Positions 34,604 to 49,712 are shown, counted from the first letter of the stretch. The stretch: 64,000 nt of DNA from Oscheius dolichura (GCA_932521035.1 OW051495.1:496001-560000), one strand, 5' to 3'. Notes: generated from the letters alone by a model not told the origin. Program-made: numbers and translations.

Positions 34604-37600
34604 TCATCCGACAACCAAGGTCTGGGTGATATTCTGGCCGAATTTTGAGCTATTCCCATGTTCTAAGCACGCCTCCGTCATCCGGTGGTATTCCAACATC
34701 TGGAGGCCGGCCCTCTGCCACCAGACCATCGCAGAAAGGATCAGGAGATGCCACCACTGGTGGGAACAGCCGACCACGTCGAAGGTTCCTGGAATTATGG
34801 GGTATTGAAAAGTAATTGATCTAACAAAATAAAATCGGAATTATAATGCTTTAGAGGAACAGTAAAAGGCTAAAAAAACGCGTCTTTATGATGATAAAAT
34901 TAGTCAAAACGAAATGGTTTCACCCATAGAATATAGTCCCAATAAGTCGAATTTTATTTGTTACCGCCCAACTAACGGACCATTTCAAATGAACAACAAA
35001 GTTATTTCACTAATCTGGTTGTATGCCCGGAAAACGTCACAATTTTTCTTATGACCACGTTATTCAGCTAATTTCTATTGTTCCAGCCTATTTATTTAGC
35101 ATTTAGTCAGGGGAGAAGGTTTATTATGGCATTGCTATGTGTTCAAATAACTCCAATTTTTGTCCTCTTCAAACTTCCCAACACGTTATCCTTTCCAGAA
35201 TGAGGAGAGGGAAACATTTCCTTCGTTGTTTCTCACTACCTACTTTAGACCTCGGTGGCGCGTAGCTAGAGTGGTATAAAAACAACAATTCTATTTTATT
35301 CACACATTGAAACAAAGAAAAAAATTTCAGCCAAAATATATTTTTCCATATTTTTCCCTTCCCATTCAATAATTCTCCCTATTTGATGCAACAAACCTGG
35401 TGACAGTCGTTCCGGAAAGAGTGAAACATAGAAAAAGAAGGCTGCAGCCGTCAGAACATAGAGGACAACGATATTCGGCAGCCAGTCCTAAAAAGCGTGA
35501 AATATTGTCTTTCTTATGCTTTATTTTGGCTAGAAAACGTAATTTCATAGGAGAAATGTGATAGACTTCACAGAAAAAAAACCAAAATCACAGCTGATTC
35601 CAATTGTTTTCTAATTTTTTATGTACTGGTCATTTCATAAAACCTGGACTCCATATTCGTCACAATTATCCCTGTCCAATTGCTCAAAACTGAATTTTCG
35701 CCCACCTGAACGTGTGCTTCTCCGATTCCTCCATGAATCTGTATCCAGTGGGCCGTTGGACAGATGCCGAAGGTTATAACGGCGGTATAAATGACATGAG
35801 TCAGTCCAATCCGCGATCCGATCAGTTTCCTCTCGAAGAAGTCGCCCCTCGTCGGAACGTAGGCAGTTATGGCGAAGATCAACAGCAACCAATATAGATA
35901 TTGCTCTAATTCATTCTAAAAAATACTGATTTTATCAAATTTTCAACCAAAAATCATTATTTTCACGGGTTACGGTAGGAAAATAAATGCGCGTTACAGG
36001 GAAAATACGGTACGTGGCGCGAAAAAATGAATTTTATCGAATTTTTGGCATTTTTTGGAATTTTCCGTGTTGTTTTTGCTTTTAGGGTCACGGTAAAATA
36101 TTAAAAATACTCACATTATGGCAGAAAAATGCTGTATAAATCCCGGAGAGATACATTGCCAGAAGACCGGCTGAAATTCCAAAAATATCGGATTTTAGCC
36201 ATCTCTGCCGATCATATTCGCTGGTACAGCCGAAGGTGTGATAGGCAGCCGAGAGCAGCATACACATCTGGGCCCCGAAGAGCGACAGCGCCATGACAAA
36301 GTGATCGGTGAAGTGGCCACCCATCTCGGGCAGCCGATTCCAGTAGGTGTCCCATTGACACCAGCTGAAGTAGATAAAGCCCAGCAGATGACTCCAAATG
36401 TTGACGGTCTCGTTCGTCAGGTGGAAAATGCTGAAAAGGGCCATTTTATTAGGGGAAAAATGGAGTTTGAGGAGTCCAAAAGGGTAATATTTCAAGACGC
36501 CTTTATAGAAAAAACGGGGCTTCTGTCTTTACTAATCCGAGTTGCCCCCTGCAAATAATTACAATCAGAAAACCATTAGGAAAGGAGAATTTGGTGGAAA
36601 TGGTTGAATAGATTTGCAATAATGTTTCACAGAAAGTACAAAAGTTCATCGTTATTTCTGATTAGTAATGATTGAGTGACTGCTTTGAAAAACTGCTCAC
36701 AGTTTGTTTCAACTCCGCTTCTTCTATTCTGCCTACTATACTATGTTCCGAATTTGCAATGTGATTTGGACTATGTGAATATTTCAATTGGTGGAAAACC
36801 TTCGCAACAATCCCTTATGACGGTTTCCTTTGAAAAATGGATGGAAATACAGTTTCAGCAAATCTACAAAATCAATTTAAATTTTCTTGGCTCAATCGGA
36901 CGACTGCTTGTTCAATAATATGTTTCGCCAAAGTTACAAAATAAGCGAAAGTGATCTCTGCTTTGATTAGGCGTCTGGAATTGGCTGTCTCTTCTACTTC
37001 TACTCTTTCTTGTGTGATTTCTCATACTAACTGGATCTACAGTAGGAAACTAATGTTTTAGAAACCATTGAAAGGGTAAATTTGGTCGATTTTAGGCTTT
37101 TTTAGACCATAAAAGGCCCGTTTTAGTGGGGGGTTCTACTTCAAAACGGCGAGTATTACGGCATGTTTCTCAAACCTAGAAAAGACGCCTAGATTCTCCT
37201 TTCCTGTTCAGTTTCTGTCTCTCGCCTGATCTCCTTCCTCATCCCCCTTTCCTGTTTCTCCTCCTCCTCCGAGTAACAACGCGTTTCAATTCGTTTCTTT
37301 TTCCCCATCTCTCGATATCTATTCCAGCTTATGGCCGGCCGCCATATCCGCGCAAGATCCAGTTGATGAATCGAACAAATCAACACAGAAAAAGGCGGGA
37401 CGGAACAGAAAAAAACACACATATATAAATCACTAGCTTCGAATTTATTTTTAGACTGTTCTGTTGAAATAATTTAAGAAAAATTCAAAAACAATTCTCA
37501 TTCCCGGGAGCACCAATGCCCAGTTTAGTTAAAATCGCGTTGCGCGATGTTTACCAGCGTAATTTTGACGCAATTCTTCAAAAAACTCCCCTTTTCCGCC

Positions 37601-37866
37601 TGTTTGTAGCCCAATTTCCCAGTGTTTACCCTTCCCCCCAAAAAGAGGTGACCACCACGATAAAATTGAGGTCAAAGATGGCAATTTGCCTACCTTTTAC
37701 AGCACATTGCGGTGGTCATATTCGTCGGCCGATAATACGAGACGATGTATTGGTTGATCCACATCGTCGGATGGAGACTGTCCTGCCGTACCAGGCGATA
37801 TTTCCGGTGGCGGCGACACAACGCGGCCCGGGTGGAGGAACACGGCGGGCAACGGTTCATCTGTGG
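34604..37866 (-). CDS. paqr-3: PAQR family seven-pass protein, PAQR3-like
   Basis: PAQR proteins are seven-pass membrane proteins related to adiponectin and progestin receptors. PAQR3 (RKTG) is a Golgi protein that tethers Raf in vertebrates. Exons: 37866..37694 (ATG at 37860), 36430..36115, 35915..35706, 35487..35397 and 34788..34604, about 322 residues. Diagnostic motifs: NQYIVSYYRP, then SIFHLTNETVNIWSHLLGF (the family NETxNIWTH motif), AQMCMLLSAAYHTF with its conserved Ser and His, KSDIFGISAGL, the exon-3 segment ICPTAHWIQIHGGIGEAHV, and the last exon CSHQWWHLLILSAMVWW with the HQxxH motif. The predicted zinc-binding Ser/Asp/His set is present. The first splice junction (AAA AG|C) joins 37694 to 36430 across a 1.26-kb intron and recreates the CCKSIF context expected for PAQR3. 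Further 5' exons could exist because the exon at 37866 begins with an acceptor. Confidence 0.88.
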
Positions 37867-40800
37867 CTGAAAGGGGGAATTTTTTCTGGTATTCAAACCA
37901 TGCAGAACAGAGTGGAAGAAATAGGAAGGAGAACTTATTAGGAGACAGGGGAACAGAAAAATAAATTAGTGGACAATTTTTGGGGAACTTTTGTCTGCAA
38001 ATTGTGAAATTGGCAATGGCAAAAATATTAGAATACTGTAATTTCTCTTGAGCTACCGTAATCTCGTGCAAACCTGGGGTGCGGTAAGCGCGCTCCATTG
38101 CTAACTATCCCCTTAGCTATCTGAAAACACCACGATTTCTATCACTTTGTGTACTTTTTCTTCTTGCGACAATTGAATTTTTAAAACTTTGAGGTCACTA
38201 TATTGTGGTGGAAAGATGAAAGAAGATAATGGTCTTATTGGATTTATGGAAAATCGAATAATATGGCTTACTGTAAAATAAAACGAAGGTTGTGAGGAGA
38301 ATCGCCTCAGTCAATGTTTCAAGACCAACATAAAGAATAGGAAATGTTCACAGAGGCAATGTATGCTGTGAATGTGACTCCCCCAAATGATAGACCGTGA
38401 GAACTTTGTTTTGTTCACTTTGCTCACTGTTATCGGCTACAGTTCAATGGAACACCTCCTTCTTATCTACCGGAAAACGATCAAACGAATGTTCTTTTTA
38501 CAATTTTTCTAGAATTCTCCAGAAATTCAAGATGGATGAAAAGTAAAAAGCAAAAGGAGACGGCCATATGGAATAGCCAAAGATGTTTTTATTTGAACTA
38601 AACCTTACGTAACCTTACGTATCTTGCTTGGTCTGCTTGTAGTGAAGCAGAAAACAAAGGGAGGAATTATAAGGGGAAGATAAAACATTCAAAATTTCAC
38701 TATGCTGTAAAATAATAATAACGTTTGTATTTAGATTGATCGCTATATTTAATTTTTGATCAGCTCCTGGATACTTTCAAAGGGTAAACAGAGGAATATA
38801 GTGAAATTTGAAGTTTTAGTGCATTGGTCGTAGATGAAGTGGAGTTTAGAGGATTTTAAAGCATATATTGCTTCAGTGAAGCCATATAAGATTTTCCAGG
38901 AGTAGTAGAGACAATATAATACGACATCAATGGGTAACAATAATGCAAATATGATGATGGGCTGATAATAAAAACGAGCTAATGTTTACGAATTCGGAAT
39001 TCCTAGCCACAGGGTTCAATTACTGTTACATAAGGAGAAAATGAAATTGTTGCTAATTTTGAACCATCAAGCTTCATGACTACACATTGGATAGCAAGGA
39101 GCAAAAAACTTTTAACCTCTAGATGAAGTATTATGGAAAACAACTATTATTGTCAAAATAGATCAAGAAAAAGGAATTTCTACGAGAAGAATCGGAGAAT
39201 TCTTCAATGTTTTATTGCTGGTATAAGAAAAAAATAGCTTGCTCCTCCCATTGACATTGCTTTGATAAAATTAGCTAAAAACATATTTTTTTCTCAAAAT
39301 CCGTATAAAGCAGAATAAAATAGTCATCTGCCTTCGGGAAAATGACGGCAGCAACAGCCGGAAACCTGCCGTTGGTCAAGGAAGAACAAGTTTTTCACTG
39401 TTTCAGTCAAACTATTTGATGTCTCATAGGGGGGAAGTTCTCATTGCATCTCTTCAAAAGTCCAGAAAAAGGGGAAAATGGTCCAAAATTTTGTATAAAT
39501 CTAGAAGGTATAAGATACGCGAGGATTGATAAATAGCCCTTGAGACAGAGAGAGGTGATGTTTTGTGGCGATCGCTTTTGTGGATGGCTAGTGGGCGGCT
39601 TGGATAGGGGGGAGAGAGACAGGTTTGACGCGGAGGGGGAGCGTCACAACCCGTTGCCACAGGGTCATAGTCATACAGAAAAGACGAAGAAGAAGAGGGA
39701 ACTGGCGGGAGAGAAGCTAGCATCGGAGAGGGGGGAGGGCAAGAGACGGGGATTGAGAGAGAGAGACTGGCGGATCTATGTTTCAGTTGTTGACATTATA
39801 GACACAAGTAAGTGATGTAAGTGATTGGTAAAATGTTTTCTTTGCAGTATAAAGGAGTTCATTGAAACAGAAAAGCAGTCGTTTCGGAGAAAAAAGACAT
39901 TCAAACAAAATTGAGGAAAACCCATTATGAAGGCATCCCGGACCAATTGTCTTTAGCGCTTCTTTTGGCCTAAAATAACGAACAAAATGAATTAGTAACT
40001 GATCCTTGGAACAATTCAATAATGACAAATTTGCCATGAAAAATTCTCACTTTTTGTGACTAGCACTAATTCAAAATACGCTTCTATTTTATAATGTCTC
40101 GATGAAAATTTAAAATAAATCTTTGCTAAATCGTTATATTACCACTGATGCCTCTAACAAATACAGTAAACAACTGTTTCTAGTAAAAAACATACCAGAA
40201 AACAGGGTTGGTAAAGTTCGGAAGCATTCTAGTCGACCCTAACAAGGAAAGGACACGTAATGGCCTCGCTACCTGTTATTAGTTTTAAAATCCTGGTGAA
40301 ATACAAATGATAGTAGGAGGTTGTATAGTAAGCTCTAATTTTCACCAATTTATACTACTAGCAATTCTTTTTCCGCTGTTTCAGGAAGGAAATATAAGGT
40401 AACAATCATCGAATGACACTGTCTATATGAATGATGAATTCCTGCAACTGTTTTACAAAATGTTTCAGTAGTCGTATTTTACTCCATAAATACATTGAAC
40501 TGCGTTCCATCCCAAATCGAGTTCAAAAAAGTGGAATCGTTCCTCTTGTTATGGAGGAGAAAGTGAGGATTTCCCGATTAGGCAGCGGCCAACAGTCGGG
40601 CCGGCGGCTGGTGACTCGCCTCCGAACCCCTCATTGACCTCTTTTTCCCCTTCCGCGGTATAAAATGACCAGTTTTTCCTCCTCCTCCTCTTTCCTGGCT
40701 AAATGTGATTGGCAATGGAGCGATTGTATCGAAATATTCTTGGCCGCCCCCCGGTAGAAGCCACCGGCTTGAAAGTGTTCTCTCGTGTCCACATGGGGGA

Positions 40801-43800
40801 TGCGCATAGGCGATTATGACCTCTCCTCCGACGGCAAACAAACACTGGAGGAAACATGACGAGAAGAGCAGCACTAATCGACTGATTGGGGCCTATTTTT
40901 GACTTCTAGAAGGAGAAAAATTGGAGAAAAACAAAATAAGGAATACTGTAATTGAATTCCTGCAAATTCATCCAGATTTCAACACAATGACACTGTCAAT
41001 GGAGCGCTTCCAATCTATTTCTAGCCAAATTGAAACATAAAATTCCTACCTTTTTTAAGAATGCAACCGCAAATGGAATACTGTAGTTTTCGACCTGAAG
41101 GAATGTTTGAGAATAGAACGCCAGTAGATTGAGTTCCTGAACTGGAATCCAGGAAAAATAATGGATCCCTTGTGGAGAACAGTCGGATGGATTACTATAG
41201 TCTTATTTCCCGGTTTATGGTACTTTGAACGGAATGAACATCTTCTAGAAATGATATAAATAGCACAAAACATAAAGTACGGCATAGATTATAAAAGAAA
41301 ATTTTGCAGACAAGATAGCAAAAGAGCACAAGATAATCGACCAGGTATATAACATAGTCACGGTGAAACGGAGCAGAAATGAACAATCCTCAACTATTTG
41401 CCCACTGGGTTATTGTGGAAACTTTTCGTGTATTGGCTAGAGAAGAGATCTAATATACCACCATTGAAACAGTTTATATCGTCGTCTATCTTTCAATGGA
41501 TGGCTGAGTACCGGTGACTTGATATAACTACACTGAAACCAAAATGGGAACCTCATTGTTGTTCTTTATAGAAAATTGAATAGAACAGGGAGCAGGAAAA
41601 TGTTTCGAAGGTCCTTCAAATTCTCCAGATAGAGGACAACTTGCTAGAAGTGAACTTGGCTGCCTCAAACCGCTTATTTTTCACATTTTTTGAAATATTT
41701 TTTATTGGTATGGCGCTCCCCTATAATCAAATTCATGGGCCCTCATCTCAATCTAGCCTCTTTTTTCAAAATTTCCCAATATTTCCAAATAGTTTCAAGG
41801 AGATCCCTCCGCCATTTTTGAGTCTTTTTCTATGCCGCCCTCCTAATGCTCTTCTTCTTCTTCATGCCAGACACTATTGACATTCGGTCAAACAGTGGCG
41901 AGGAGGAGGAGGGGGAGGGAAAGGTTGCGGGTAGTGTGGCGCAAGCCAACTGTTTACATACATCTTCCGCTCATCAACGGATCATTCAATTCTTCTTATT
42001 CTGCACTTTTTTGTTCTGGATTTTTCATGTTTTCGATCGATTTTATAACAAAATCTAGGGATAAACTATTCGATCATAAACGGCATTGTTTGCTACCCCG
42101 AAACTTCTGATTTGCTTATGGGAGGAAAGTTTATTGCGCCACAGTTAGACAGCCAGATGGAATATCCAACCAATTTCTGTAAAAAAAAAACAATTTTTAG
42201 ATTGGCTTTATAAGGAATTTCTGATCTTTATCCGTTGATTATTATCATTCTTTCGGTTTAGAAATTTTTATTCTATTGTGTAGCGTTGATTCTATTTGAC
42301 AAAAAGAGAGCCAACTGCTCTCAGTCGTCGCAAATCTCTTGAAAAACTTGTCCTTTTGTCTTTTTTCCTCTTCCTCCCCCATGAAACTTTGTTCATTTCG
42401 CCATTTTTTCCCGCGATAAGTGGACGACGCTGCTCTCATGCAAGAGCATATCATACAGTAGGCATTTCGCCGACCTGGGAAAGCCATGGGCCGGAGGTAA
42501 ACAGAAGGAGGCAGGGCGAGGGCCAAGGAGACGGAGAGGGGGGAGAGACCCCCTCCTGCGATTTCCGAGCTTGTTAGCTCTAGCTACTGCTGCTCGTCGC
42601 AACTTTCTTCCCATTTTCTCAATCCAGTTGGGACCTTTGGACCTTTTCTCGATTTTCTTACTGTAACATGGGGTAAAGACTGTTTTTAGTGGGGGCAGAA
42701 TAATGGAAAATGTGAGGGAATTGACCAGAGAAAACTTGTGAATACTGAACGATGAAGCTGTAAGATTTTAGTATGTTCTGAGAAACCTTGAAAACTCCGC
42801 AACAACCTGTCCTGTCATTCAGTCTAAGGGATTGCTCAAGTCTTCCAAATTACTCTGAAGTTTTCTCTTTCCCATAATATCTTTTCTTCAGTTTCTTCTA
42901 TTTTACTGCAAAACTAAAAAGAAAGAAAAAAGACCGCCGCAGTTATGAATCTATTTCTTTGTTCTTTTTTCGAAATGCAAAAAAAAATCGGGGGCTACTT
43001 CCTAATGCAACTTTTCAATATTCTGAGAAACTTATAAGAGATTATTTCCGAAATTATTTCACAATTTCAAGGGCTATCCTGTTTTTTCATGGCGAAAACG
43101 TATTCGAAACAACCAAGAAGTAACTGTAGGTAATTTACGGGTTTATATGCAATTTCCAAAACACAGAACACTGCATAAAATGGCCACTACAGCATATAAT
43201 GTTTTCATGCTACGGCCAGCCTAAATAACGGTCTTGTGAAACATTGTCTGATCTCTTCATACAAGCCTTTCCTCTCCCATTGCGTTATTTCTCAAAGAAG
43301 AACGGCTAATTGCCTTTTTTGGCGGGTAATTTGAGCACCGAGGAGAACAATACTCTGTTGGTAAACAAGGGGGCTTCATTTCCTCTCTCTCCTTCAATTG
43401 GAAGAACTCTGCTCGTCTTTTCTTTTTCTTAGGGTTTTAGCTGTTGGATTTATTCCAGTAGCGGGTAAAGAGGACAGTGCGATCTCTCGAATACTCAAAA
43501 AGAAGATCTGTTTTTTTTTGAGGGGATCAGTGAAAAATAGAGGGATGCTCCAAAAAAAAAGATACTGTAGTTTATTTGTGCGATCATTTTTTGAAATGTT
43601 TTACCATTTCCTTATAAGGAATTTTGCACGAACTTGATGTTTTTTTCCCTAGATTATGGCAATTTTCACTTTGAAACACGGTGTTTCGCCTAATTTTTTA
43701 AAGTTTTACTGATTCCATATAATGAAAATTTCATGCCGGTATTATTCGGTTGCTTCATAATTCCTAAAATTCGCGAATGTTCGTGTCCCTTCTTTTCCCT

Positions 43801-46800
43801 GCTGGATATTGCCTTTCCCCGGCTGACGTCGTGCTCTTTTCCTCTCTCCCCGATTACCAAAAATGGTTCTCCAGTTTCAATGCAAACATTGCCCTCTTGC
43901 CCCTGCCCACGGCTTTCATCCGATTTTACTGCTAAGCATTATTATTTCTCCTACTTTTTTGGAAGAAAAAAAGAATATTTATAATTTTTCGACATGTTTA
44001 TCTTGACGGCGCGGTAGTCGTGGAGATTGGATCTTTGTCAGCTTGTGGTAAACTGTCCTAATTTTTGAGAAAATATTGGGAGGTATTGGAACATCCAAAA
44101 ATCGAAAAGACTTGAAAAATGATGATAATTCAAAGAGAGAAAAACGCCGCTAACTTTATAACTTTAACCATAATAAAGTCAGATTGAAACAAGAAAAATG
44201 TTCCACCCCCTTGGAGTAATGCCCGACTTTTTTTGAATTTTCTTTCCCAGAACTTCTTTATACAATTTTAACAGTGTTTGAGGGTACTGTAATCCTACAA
44301 TGGAAGGCTTTATGATTCAAAATTTCGGTTTCTACCCGGTAAAACCTTGAATTTTTATTCTATAAATACAGTAAACTGAAACCCGTCGTCTTTTACGAAA
44401 GAAGACTAGCAGGCAAGCGGCGTAATCTCAAATTCAATGCTGGAAATTCTCACCCCGAATAGATGAAGAGACGGTAAAAGTTGAAAAAAATAGATAAAAT
44501 ATCGGATAATAAGTTATTTTTGTTGAATTTTCCATCAAATACCGAAGAAGATTAATTTCGGGGTCTTTATTTGATATTTTGAAGGAAAAGAACCCAATAA
44601 TTTGATTGGAAAACACTTCTTTTCGAAATTTCTTCACAAGACGCTAGATGATTGTCAGAAAGAACCACGCGACTCTATAACAACGAACTGAAACAATTGA
44701 GGACCACCCATTTGACAAATCGAACGGCTCCAGGCCAAAAAAAAACCGGGGAGCTAATCTATTCCCAAGCCTCGTAAATAAAGTAGTACTCGTACCCTTC
44801 CTAAATGGCTTCTCTTTATTGCTGCTAGTCTATCCCAATTCTCTGGTTATTTTTATCATTTTTTGGAGTTTTTTTTCCAAAATTTTTCATGTTTTGGCGG
44901 GGAAATAAGGCTTTCCAGTCTTTCAGCGTTCCCAATTCGATCATCTGAATTTTTTTCCCATTTTGCCATCGTTTTCTCAAATTACTTCCGTTTTATCAGT
45001 CGGTTAAATAGTTCCACAGAAATTCTCTTGAGTCGACTCTTTATCTCAAATTTTCCCCCAGCATCCCTCAGTAAGAACCCCCTGCCTCCTTTTGACAGTT
45101 CAACCCACACACAGAAGACAGAAGACAGGCAGCTCGAGCATAAAGGTCTCGCCTTATTCTTCTCCCTTCCCGGCTTCCATTCTCATATTACACATTTGCG
45201 TGAGTAAACGGGCTGGCTCCATGGGAAGGCCGCCCTTTTTGGGGACAGAAGCCGACCTGTGCAGCAATATAATGGGACGGAAGAACGGGAGAAGCTACCA
45301 TTCCACTATTGTAAAGCAATGTATGAGAAGAATATTTTCAACTTTTCTGTATTTTATTGCTAGTGGAAAAACTAGTATTATAAAGGATACTTGAAACATT
45401 TCCGGACTTTATTCAATTTTCTGGAAGAAATGGGACTCTAATTCTGTTTTTTAATGGTTTCAGTCGTGTAATAAGTTTTCATTGAGCTCAACGGGATTGG
45501 TTTTCAGTATTTCGTTTTGATTGGAAAAGATGTGTAGTGGTGCATAACTTGAATATTTTCCTTATTCTACAGTAACCGACTGTTATTCGTCTTCTTCAGG
45601 CTTTAAAGTACCAGAAATTCTGAAAAAAATAGGAAAACTAAGATTTTTTTTAAACCAAAATTTGCTTCACTTCCTATTGAAAAGAACTTTTAGAATGGCC
45701 TACATAATTTGTTGTGTAGTAAATGCCCCGAATTTCTTACCAATCCAAAACTCGCTTGTCCTTACTCTATTTTGAACTGTTTTTCCCACAATTCCGGTCA
45801 GTTGGTTGAGTAAAAAGTCTGAATAAGTTGGATTTATAAAGTATTCTTGAAATATTTTTCCATTCTTTTCGAAATTGTGCATAGTAATACTCCATTTTCC
45901 AATTGTTTCAGACAATCCATAAGAACATTTTGCTCCAAAGGGTGTAATAACTCTCGCCTCCAAACATTTTGCCTCTAAAATTACTAATTTCACTGATTTT
46001 CCCCCTGTATTTTCCTGCCCCCTCCCTCCCCCGGTTTCCTATTGTTTTGCTGACTTTCCGTGTGCAACGGAGCTTCCGCCCCCCGGTGCCCGATGTGCAG
46101 CCGGTGTGGCTGAGCCAATAACCCAACCATACCTTTCTCGAACCCGAAAGCTGTCTCCCCTCCCCCAGTAGTAACCTCACCTTTGTTTGCTTTCTATTGC
46201 CTGCTGCCACCTTCTCGGGCCTGGCTGGGGGTGATTTGAGCCGATAGCCTAATTGGATCCAGTCTATTCTCCTAGTTTTTCGTTCTGATCAATGATTCCT
46301 ACGTCTATTTCTATTTTGTAATTCGAGCTGGCCTCTGCCGCCTTTTCTGGTATTCCAGACCGATCCCCTATCTCTCCCTTCCCCCGTGGGCTTTGATCCC
46401 TTATCCCGATTATTTAATGTTTTAAATTATTTTTAAAAGAAAATATGGAATTCCGAAGCCAATGCGTGAAATTAGTTTTTTGCATTTTGAAAATTGAGTT
46501 GTGGTTCGAATAGACTTCGATTTTGTCCGGGGTTTACAGTCGGTCTTTTTGAAGGAGGATGTCGTTTACCAGTAGGAAAAGGAATAAGAGACGTGGATGT
46601 GAAAAGGTTACTGTAAATAGTAAGTACCGTCACCCAACTAAATAAGTGGCCTTCGTCGGTCTTTTTACGGGCGTCTAAAACATTCAATACTTCAATCAAC
46701 TCTCTAAAGAAAAATGAGGAGAGTTTTTGGTAATTCATGGGATAATCTTATGCCAAATCAATCCAAACGGCAAACGATGGATTTTGGCTTGCTTGCTTGG

Positions 46801-48352
46801 ATTTAGCCTTGCCTGTCTTGTAACCTGTTCCCATCTCCTATGGCCTGCTTTCTTTATGTTTCAAAATTTCTTTAAAACGAACCGAAAATCTTTTATGGTA
46901 CTCGTAGAAACGGACCTTCTTGAATAATTGAATCGTATGGATCGTTCTGTGAACAAAAGGCGTAGTTGTGAAAGGATTACTGTAGGTAGATGGATTTTTA
47001 TCTACTTCCACAAAATGTGCTCATTTCCAATGTCAACGTCGTTATTTTCTCAAATGCATTGGCTAAGTGAAGTCTTCTCTTTGACTTTATTTTCTACCCT
47101 TACCGAAGCATTGAAGATTACGTGCTGCGTTTCTTGCCCACGAGTGAACCATTGCTCACCTTCTTCGTCTTCTTTTACGGGAAGGCAACAGCATCAAAAA
47201 ATAGGGGGAAGTCTTTACTATAACTAACTGTTTTTTTAAAGGTCTAAATGGATCTAGATGGGCCATATTTACTTCCAAAATGGCCCAGCTACTCTTTGAA
47301 ATAGAGGGAAAATGATAATTGCGGACAGAACAACTGTAGCGCTCTGGATAAACCTGGATTTGATTCGGTCAGAAAAACTATATTAGTCCGTGTCAATACT
47401 TTTCAATTGATATCAACTCTAATATCCGCCCATCAAAACATTAAAAAATTCAGAAAAAAAAGCTCCAATTTTCCCCCAATAATTCTAGCTGTATTGAGTT
47501 CAGTTCGCCGCTCTCTTCTCTCCCTGTGCCCGGCTCTCTTTTGCCTGCCAGTGGCCGGCTTTTTGCAAAGTGTCTTTGGCCAATGGCAAACAGTAGAGAG
47601 GAGCGCGTAAAGTTGACAGTCCCCGGGCTTCATCACTTCAGCGATGATCATTTGCTTTCTCTCTCTCACTCCGGCTCGCTCTTTCGATGAGCTGGGAGGA
47701 AAAAAAATAGAAATCATCAAAAATCCACCCACGCTATGAATCAAATGAAACTTTCGAAACGAAACTTATATATTGACTTTTCTGTTTGACAGCGTCAATA
47801 TATTCTTTTGCTATATGAATCGGTACTTACGTAGAAATACTTTTTGAGTTTTAGCCACCATTTATAGTAATGGGAGCTGCTCAACATTCGCTCATTATTT
47901 GTCCATTGGATTTCCATATTTGTAAGATTATTTACCGCTTCATAGATACCATAAACTAGAAGTCTCACTATTTCCCTTGGTCTCGGTGTTGTTGATGCAT
48001 GTTCTTTCTATTTACCAAGTTTTCCACCGTACCATCCTAAAAATGTTTTACGTAGTACTTATAAAAACTAGAAACATTCCTATTAGATAATTTTACGTTG
48101 CAGTTTTTCCATAAGTATCTTTTGTTTCATATCTGCCTCTAAAAAGATCTCAAATTGCGAATCTCGTAAAAGTTACAGTATGAAAAACGGGCACACCCCT
48201 GGCCCTTTTCTATTGATCTTACCTTCCCCGCCCCGGATCTCTGAAACTTCTGCTTGTTTTCTCTGCTGCTTACTCTCCCTCTCTCTTCCCTTCTCCTCTC
48301 GTCATCGGTGGTAGTTATTTTTAGAAGAAACTGCTGCAATTTTATATCACTA

Positions 48353-48493
48353 TCTTAAAAAGAGAAAACTCAATGAAACCTTGTGGTTTGACAGGAGTGT
48401 ACAAAAAGAGGGCGATAATGGGGAAAGGGGAGGAATGTACAAAAAGGGAACGATAATTTGAAGAATCAAACCACTGCACTTTTTTATGTTTTG
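48353..48493 (+). repeat. Inverted repeat Q, left copy
   Basis: TTAAAAAGAGAAAACTCA, TTGACAGGAGTGTACAAAAA, CGATAATTTGAAGA and TCAAACCACTGCACTTTTT. It contains an internal duplication of the GTACAAAAAG...CGATAAT segment that the right copy lacks. Confidence 0.75.
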
Positions 48494-49606
48494 GTTCAAG
48501 TGTCTTTTCGCGCGATTTCTACTTCCGCTAAAATTTCTAAATAGAACGGACGAAACAGTAGAGCACTTTCCATTCTATTCGTTTCTCCAAATCTAGTTTC
48601 AATTGAATGCTTCCAAACGGGAAATCATGGATTTTAGAACGGTTTTGCTTCTCCGTAGGATATATTATCAATCAATGGTAAGAAATTATTATATTTCGTG
48701 GTCAAAACAAAAAAAAAACTGGGGAAAAAAAGAAGATCAGAACCGGATAAATCCACCTGGCACGGTATCTCTTTCTCTCAAACTTTGATCGATGAATATT
48801 TTCGAAAATACCAAAAATTAGAAAGTTTTAATCATCTTTTATAGCATTTAGGCCCTCTTACAGTTTGCTGGACGTGCGGTGCGTATTATAAGTCTAGAAA
48901 TTTCTAATTTTTATGAAATTATAGAACAAGTACTGTCTCATGATGGCTATTAGTACGCTCACAAGATGCTTCTTCAATGGAATTACTCTCGAATTGGTCG
49001 AAATGTACAGTAATCCATGAAGCCCAAAGTATGACTAGGAAAGAAAATAAGGGAGAAGAACCTTGTCAGTTCGGGCCGTTTCCCACTTTTGAGAGAAATT
49101 GGGAGAGGCCCCCAATCTTCGTGAACACACGTTCTCCCCCTCTGTTTTTCCTCCCTCGTTCGGGGGGTCCTTTTACCATTTTTCACGCCTTTCAAAGAGT
49201 CCCGTGTCCACACCACGGCCGCCCCCTCCCTCACGGTCCAAATCCCCTTCTCTTCCTCCCATCCTCACGCCACAAACAGCTCCCTCTCCCCTTCTCTATC
49301 ACTAAAGTTCTCCTTCTCTCTAAAGTTCAAACATATCATTCTCTTTCTCTCTCTCTCTCTCTCTCACATTCGAATGGCAAATAGGAAATGGACTGTCATC
49401 ATCCCCGGTAGCACCCCTCCCCACTGAGCTAACTTCTCTCTTCTAGCGGGAGAGGACAGGGAGAGAGAGAGATTTTTGAACCCTTCCCGTAGTTTTAGGA
49501 GCCTATTTTTAGATGGAAACTTTGAATTTTTGAACGGGTAAATTTGTTGAAGGCAAGATGCCAATATGATGGAGCATAAAGGGTAATGAGGGTGTGAAAC
49601 AGACGT

Positions 49607-49712
49607 TTTCTTTTAAAAAGTGCAGCGGTTTGACTCTTCAAATTATCGCTCTCTTTTTGTACATTCCTGTCAAATCACAGGATTTCTCTGAGTTTTCTCT
49701 TTTTAAAATAGT
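49607..49712 (-). repeat. Inverted repeat Q, right copy
   Basis: Reverse-complement counterpart of 48353..48493 (AAAAAGTGCAGCGGTTTGA, TTATCGCTCTCTTTTTGTAC, TGAGTTTTCTCTTTTTAAAA). The 1.1-kb spacer is CT-rich with a CT dinucleotide run at 49341..49365. Confidence 0.75.

Noticed and set aside
40578-40874. 98-codon minus-strand frame starting with a hydrophobic stretch
   Set aside because: GC-rich chance frame; an alternative frame of equal length is open and neither connects to neighbouring exons in phase.
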